The position numbers were made by a program, and so were the translations under genes. Of a stretch of DNA of 64,000 nt, positions 60,958 to 64,000 are shown piece after piece (the first letter of the stretch is position 1; each line of letters begins with the position of its first letter). The notes beneath the pieces are model-generated. The model searched no databases and was not told the origin of the DNA. It saw only the letters and a list, made by a program, of their open reading frames with translations. This DNA comes from Pseudomonadota bacterium (GTDB lineage: Bacteria; Pseudomonadota; Gammaproteobacteria; Xanthomonadales; SZUA-38). The stretch covers positions 62,001 through 126,000 of the forward strand of contig JBCCCR010000005.1 in assembly GCA_039033415.1 (NCBI GenBank). Direction: 5' to 3'.

Positions 60958-63390
60958 CTAGAACCGGTAGTCGAGGCGCAGGCCAAACTGCCGCTTGTCT
61001 CGAAGCCCGATGTGGACACTCTCTCGACTAAAATCGAACAGGCCACTGCCAAAACGCACCGCCAGACTGGTGTCTGCGATGTTGTTGCCGGCGATAGGCG
61101 CATCTTCGTCGAACAGGTTTGTGACGAAGAACTCCAAAGACCAATTTTCTTTTCGCAGGCCGGTGCGGAGATTTACATCCCACGCCTCTGGCAGCACCGC
61201 CAAGTTCGTGTTCTCGTCGAAAAACTCGCCGGTGTAGAAGATATCGGCTCGCGTATACCAGTCGCCGCCACCCCAGATTGAAGTTGGGCGTTCGTAGGTA
61301 CCGCTCAACGAACCGGCCCACTCGGGAAAGCGCGGCGCCGTCTGGCCCGTCACATCCGCGTCGGGCCCAAACACCGCGGTAAAGTCGCCGGAGTTGGCGC
61401 CCGGCGGGAACGAGGCGATTTCAGCGTTCACATAGGCCAGCGAACCCTGGAGAGAAAATCTGTCGGACAGCAACCAGGTGGCATCGAGCTCGAATCCCTC
61501 GATGTCGGTCGTTGCACCGTTAGCGGTGAACGCGACGGTCCGGACGCCGTTCACCTCATCTGGGTCGCTGACCAGCTCAAAGCCAGAAAAGATCTGATCG
61601 CTTCGCTCCATCATGAAAACCGCCAGGTTGAAGGCCAGGTCGCCGTCAAGCGTGGTCTGCTTCCAGCCGATTTCATAGTTGGTCAGCGTTTCTTCGTCAA
61701 AAGAGGTGCTGACACCGGGGACCAGCGCGCGGAATTCTGCAAGCTGGGCCGCATCCAGCTCACCTACTTCGTCATTGAATCCGCCAGGCAGATTGCCTTC
61801 GCTGTAGTTGAAGTACAGCATGGTGTCGTCGTTGGGCTGGTACTGCAGCAAGACACGCGGAAGAAAGCTGTAGAACACCGTGGGGGAAATGGGCGTGGCC
61901 AGCCCCGCGTTGACGTTTTCGTCGGCAATTTCGTCTTCCTGATACCGCGCCTCCAGAATCAGAGTGAACTGATCGTTAAAGGCCCAGTCCGCGGTGGCAA
62001 AAAGGCCGGTGGTCTCGGCGCTGGTAACAGCGGGGGCTTCGAAAACGCCGGGAAACCAGAATCCGAGCACACCGTCATAAAAGCCGCCGGTGCTCTCGAC
62101 GTCGATATCAATGCGGTTCGCTCCAACGGACCAATCCAGCCGGTCATTGAATGCGGTTCCCGCCAGCCGGCCCTCGAAACTGAAATCCTCGACCTTGCGA
62201 CCACCCGTGGTAGTAAAGGCATGTCCTGGTGAACCTTCGAAATCCGTCATGACGAAAAACTCGTCCTCGTTGATCCCGGTGAGAAACTCCAACGTCATTC
62301 CGTTGTTAAAAGCGTAACTGGCATCCGCCGCGACACGGTAGCCTTCGCGGACCATCCCGAATCCACCCAGATCGTCGAAATCCAGACCTAGGAATGTCGG
62401 CGAACGCCCAGCGGCGTCGTTCAAAGCCGCTCCGGTTACGAGGTCGAAGATGTCCCGTCCGGTGTCCAGACCGATGGCACTGGCATCAGGAACCGGCACG
62501 GTTCCGCGGAACGCCGTTTCCGTGAAACCGTCACCCAGGGGAAATCCGCCAAAGTTATGGTCGGCAAAACCGGCGCCGAGAACCACCGCAGCAGGTCCGT
62601 CGTCGTCTTCATAGTAGTTGCCACGCAGCCGAAGGCGAAAATCGTCGTTTGGCTCGAAAACCAGCGTGCCGCTGATTGATGCGCTTTCCTCGTCACCCAG
62701 ATCCTGACCAGGCACGATGGAATTGTTGTAGTGGCCGTCTTTGTTAGAAAAACTCGCGCTGACACGCCCAGTCCAGGTGTCTGAGAGGCTTCCCTCCGCG
62801 CTGGCGCTGAACCGATATTCACCACGAGAAGCTCCCAGTACCGAGAGATTTCCTTGGAATTCTTCGCTGGGCAGCTTGGTTACGTAGTTGATCGCGCCGG
62901 AAAACGTATTGCGGCCAAACAAGGCCGATTGCGGACCTTTGATGATCTCTACCCGCTCAAGCTCCTGCACGCCAATGCTCTGAATCCCGCCTGACACCAA
63001 GATGCCATCGATAAAGATGCTACCCGTTCGCTGCAGCGGACTCGTGCTTTCGAAGGTAACACCACGAAACCGAGGTGAGGCATCCACCCGGGCGGGAATG
63101 CTGTTGACGGTTTCGATAAATAGGCCTGGCGCGGCTCTCGAGACGTCGACAATGTTGTCGTGGGCTGCGGCCCGCAGCTCTTGGTTCCCGAATGCACTGA
63201 TCGCAATCGGCGTGTCCTGAATGCTCTCACTGCGCTTGCGCGCGGTCACAACAACCATTTCGAGGCTGCTGTCGTTCGATTCGTCGTTTTGCTGGGCAAC
63301 TCCCGTCCCAGGCGAAAACCCGATGGTCAGCGTAGCTGCCGACGCAAAGATAAACCGCTGAAAACCTACTGATTCACGCATTTCTCCCAT
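60958..63390 (-). CDS. TonB-dependent receptor (no STN domain)
   Basis: 810 residues. Signal peptide (ASAATLTIGFSPGTGVAQQ), TonB box EMVVVTARKR (about 44-53), plug (IEIIKGPQ-like VEIIKGPQSALFGRNTFSGA) and a barrel ending FGLRLDYRF. This is the type that imports steroids, aromatics or glycans in oligotrophic proteobacteria, but the ligand is unknown. An ATG three codons later is a possible alternative start; both have purine-rich sites. It is convergent with the SDR gene. Confidence 0.93.
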   Translation of the reverse strand: MGEMRESVGFQRFIFASAATLTIGFSPGTGVAQQNDESNDSSLEMVVVTARKRSESIQDTPIAISAFGNQELRAAAHDNIVDVSRAAPGLFIETVNSIPARVDASPRFRGVTFESTSPLQRTGSIFIDGILVSGGIQSIGVQELERVEIIKGPQSALFGRNTFSGAINYVTKLPSEEFQGNLSVLGASRGEYRFSASAEGSLSDTWTGRVSASFSNKDGHYNNSIVPGQDLGDEESASISGTLVFEPNDDFRLRLRGNYYEDDDGPAAVVLGAGFADHNFGGFPLGDGFTETAFRGTVPVPDASAIGLDTGRDIFDLVTGAALNDAAGRSPTFLGLDFDDLGGFGMVREGYRVAADASYAFNNGMTLEFLTGINEDEFFVMTDFEGSPGHAFTTTGGRKVEDFSFEGRLAGTAFNDRLDWSVGANRIDIDVESTGGFYDGVLGFWFPGVFEAPAVTSAETTGLFATADWAFNDQFTLILEARYQEDEIADENVNAGLATPISPTVFYSFLPRVLLQYQPNDDTMLYFNYSEGNLPGGFNDEVGELDAAQLAEFRALVPGVSTSFDEETLTNYEIGWKQTTLDGDLAFNLAVFMMERSDQIFSGFELVSDPDEVNGVRTVAFTANGATTDIEGFELDATWLLSDRFSLQGSLAYVNAEIASFPPGANSGDFTAVFGPDADVTGQTAPRFPEWAGSLSGTYERPTSIWGGGDWYTRADIFYTGEFFDENTNLAVLPEAWDVNLRTGLRKENWSLEFFVTNLFDEDAPIAGNNIADTSLAVRFGSGLFDFSRESVHIGLRDKRQFGLRLDYRF

Positions 63391-63867
63391 TCCCTCCAGT
63401 TGGCAGCCGACAAATAGGCCTGTGTCAAATGTTATATTATTATATCAATATGAGTTTTACGCCAAGTGCCCTGTGGCTAGGCTCATTTCATCCCCAAAGG
63501 GACTAAATCCGTATTTGGCTTGGCCAAGCCTGTCTTGGACACTCGAGCGACCACTCGCTTCCGAGAGCATTACCTCAGAGAACGTTGATCTGACAGCACT
63601 CCCCCAGCCTTTCTTTGATCGCTTTTCCTAAGCCAGGGGCTACGATTTCGTCACCCAACGTGGGCGCTGGCGTTGTCGATCTTTGGGGTCAGGACCAAGT
63701 GCCAGGGCCCGTCGGTTTGATTCGTAGATCTCGGGACCCAGGACGACGAGACGCTTACCCAATTCTGACGAGGCCCTGCAGGGGCAAGGTCAGCCAGTTT
63801 GTTCAAGCGGAAATGGGCGCTGGTCAATACGATGGTCTCCAACAAACCCCCTATTGGAGAACTGATC
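63391..63867. other. Gene-poor stretch with a REP-like fragment
   Basis: 477 bases without a supported gene. At 63681-63707 it holds a fragment of the repeat seen at 45221-45315 (GGGGTCAGGACCAAGTGCC). AT-rich sequence at 63422-63460 (TTATATTATTATATC) just upstream of the receptor gene on the minus strand is probably its promoter. Confidence 0.55.
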
Positions 63868-64000
63868 ATGGCTCCCTTCTTTGCCCTGTTAGTCGCCTAC
63901 GCTGTCGCCCGTGCCTGGACCGGTGTTCGGTATCAATCGGACCCAGGCATACGTGCTGCCCGCGTCGCGCTGGCGGCGATGTTCGTCCTAACGGGCGTCG
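63868..64000 (+). CDS. Start of a small membrane protein, DoxX-like
   Basis: Forty-four codons to the window edge. ATG at 63868 with TTGGAGA 8 bases upstream. The first helix reads MAPFFALLVAYAVARAWTG and a second begins ARVALAAMFVLTGV, resembling DoxX-type proteins. 3' end outside the window, so the call is tentative. Confidence 0.55.
   Translation, partial: MAPFFALLVAYAVARAWTGVRYQSDPGIRAARVALAAMFVLTGV

Noticed and set aside
63651-63869. 72-codon minus-strand frame near the right edge
   Set aside because: Covers a REP-like fragment and has no recognisable motif or ribosome site.
1-64000. CRISPR arrays or complete insertion sequences
   Set aside because: No regularly spaced short repeats and no transposase or integrase domain were seen in any frame.

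Overview
The window is GC-rich, chromosomal DNA of a free-living, aerobic gammaproteobacterium. CysB, CysG, SelO, YceH, RarD, a TtpC/TonB2-type energiser cluster and a double-length class I fumarase all fit that group. The many secreted beta-propeller and beta-helix proteins ending in a short (D/N)GFE tail suggest the Xanthomonadales/Wenzhouxiangella neighbourhood. That placement is an inference from style, not a measured phylogeny. There are no rRNA genes, CRISPR arrays or complete transposases.

Layout. 1-12.5 kb holds housekeeping and small-molecule genes: the end of SelO, RarD, a PQQ-type sugar dehydrogenase, peptide deformylase with a DUF2855 protein, YceH, a stand-alone EF-Ts-like domain, fumarylacetoacetase with its MarR/HpaR-type regulator, an acyltransferase-3 protein and fumarase. 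12.5-14.5 kb holds a foldback repeat and a DUF3592 membrane protein. 14.5-19.8 kb is a six-gene minus-strand operon (DUF3450, TtpC, ExbB, ExbD, TonB, TPR) that powers TonB-dependent uptake. 20-26.5 kb carries plus-strand genes, including a wax ester synthase/DGAT, a lipase-like hydrolase and a haloalkane dehalogenase in tandem. 26.5-31 kb encodes a branched-chain 2-oxoacid dehydrogenase (fused E1 alpha-beta plus E2) opposite a PaaX-family repressor. 31-37.7 kb has an ABC ATPase, a large ThuA-domain secreted protein and a sigma factor/kinase pair. 38-41.7 kb is a cysteine/siroheme block (cysK, cysG, cysB).

A tRNA-Val(CAC) gene at 41.7 kb marks the start of an accessory region. The 3' 45 bases of this tRNA are repeated with one mismatch at 44.6 kb, so 41741-44662 looks like a tRNA-targeted island that has lost its integrase. 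It carries a Tat-exported DUF1838 protein and a lipoprotein metalloprotease. Beyond it, to 55 kb, lie DUF3237, GST and NHL-propeller genes, a LytS/LytR-like two-component pair, two DGFE-tailed secreted proteins and a TMEM43-like protein, interspersed with decayed copies of a REP-like repeat. 55.5-63.4 kb is a FecI/FecR/FecA-type locus (ECF sigma, anti-sigma, STN-containing TonB-dependent receptor), an SDR and a second large TonB-dependent receptor. These receptors would be powered by a TonB system such as the one at 14.5-19.8 kb.

Most noteworthy are four secreted proteins sharing a C-terminal (L/I/A)F-x-(D/N)-G-F-E tail that matches none of the named sorting signals I know; the tRNA-Val direct repeat bounding an integrase-less island; a stand-alone EF-Ts core domain; and several foldback elements, one of which supplies the start codon of a membrane protein gene.
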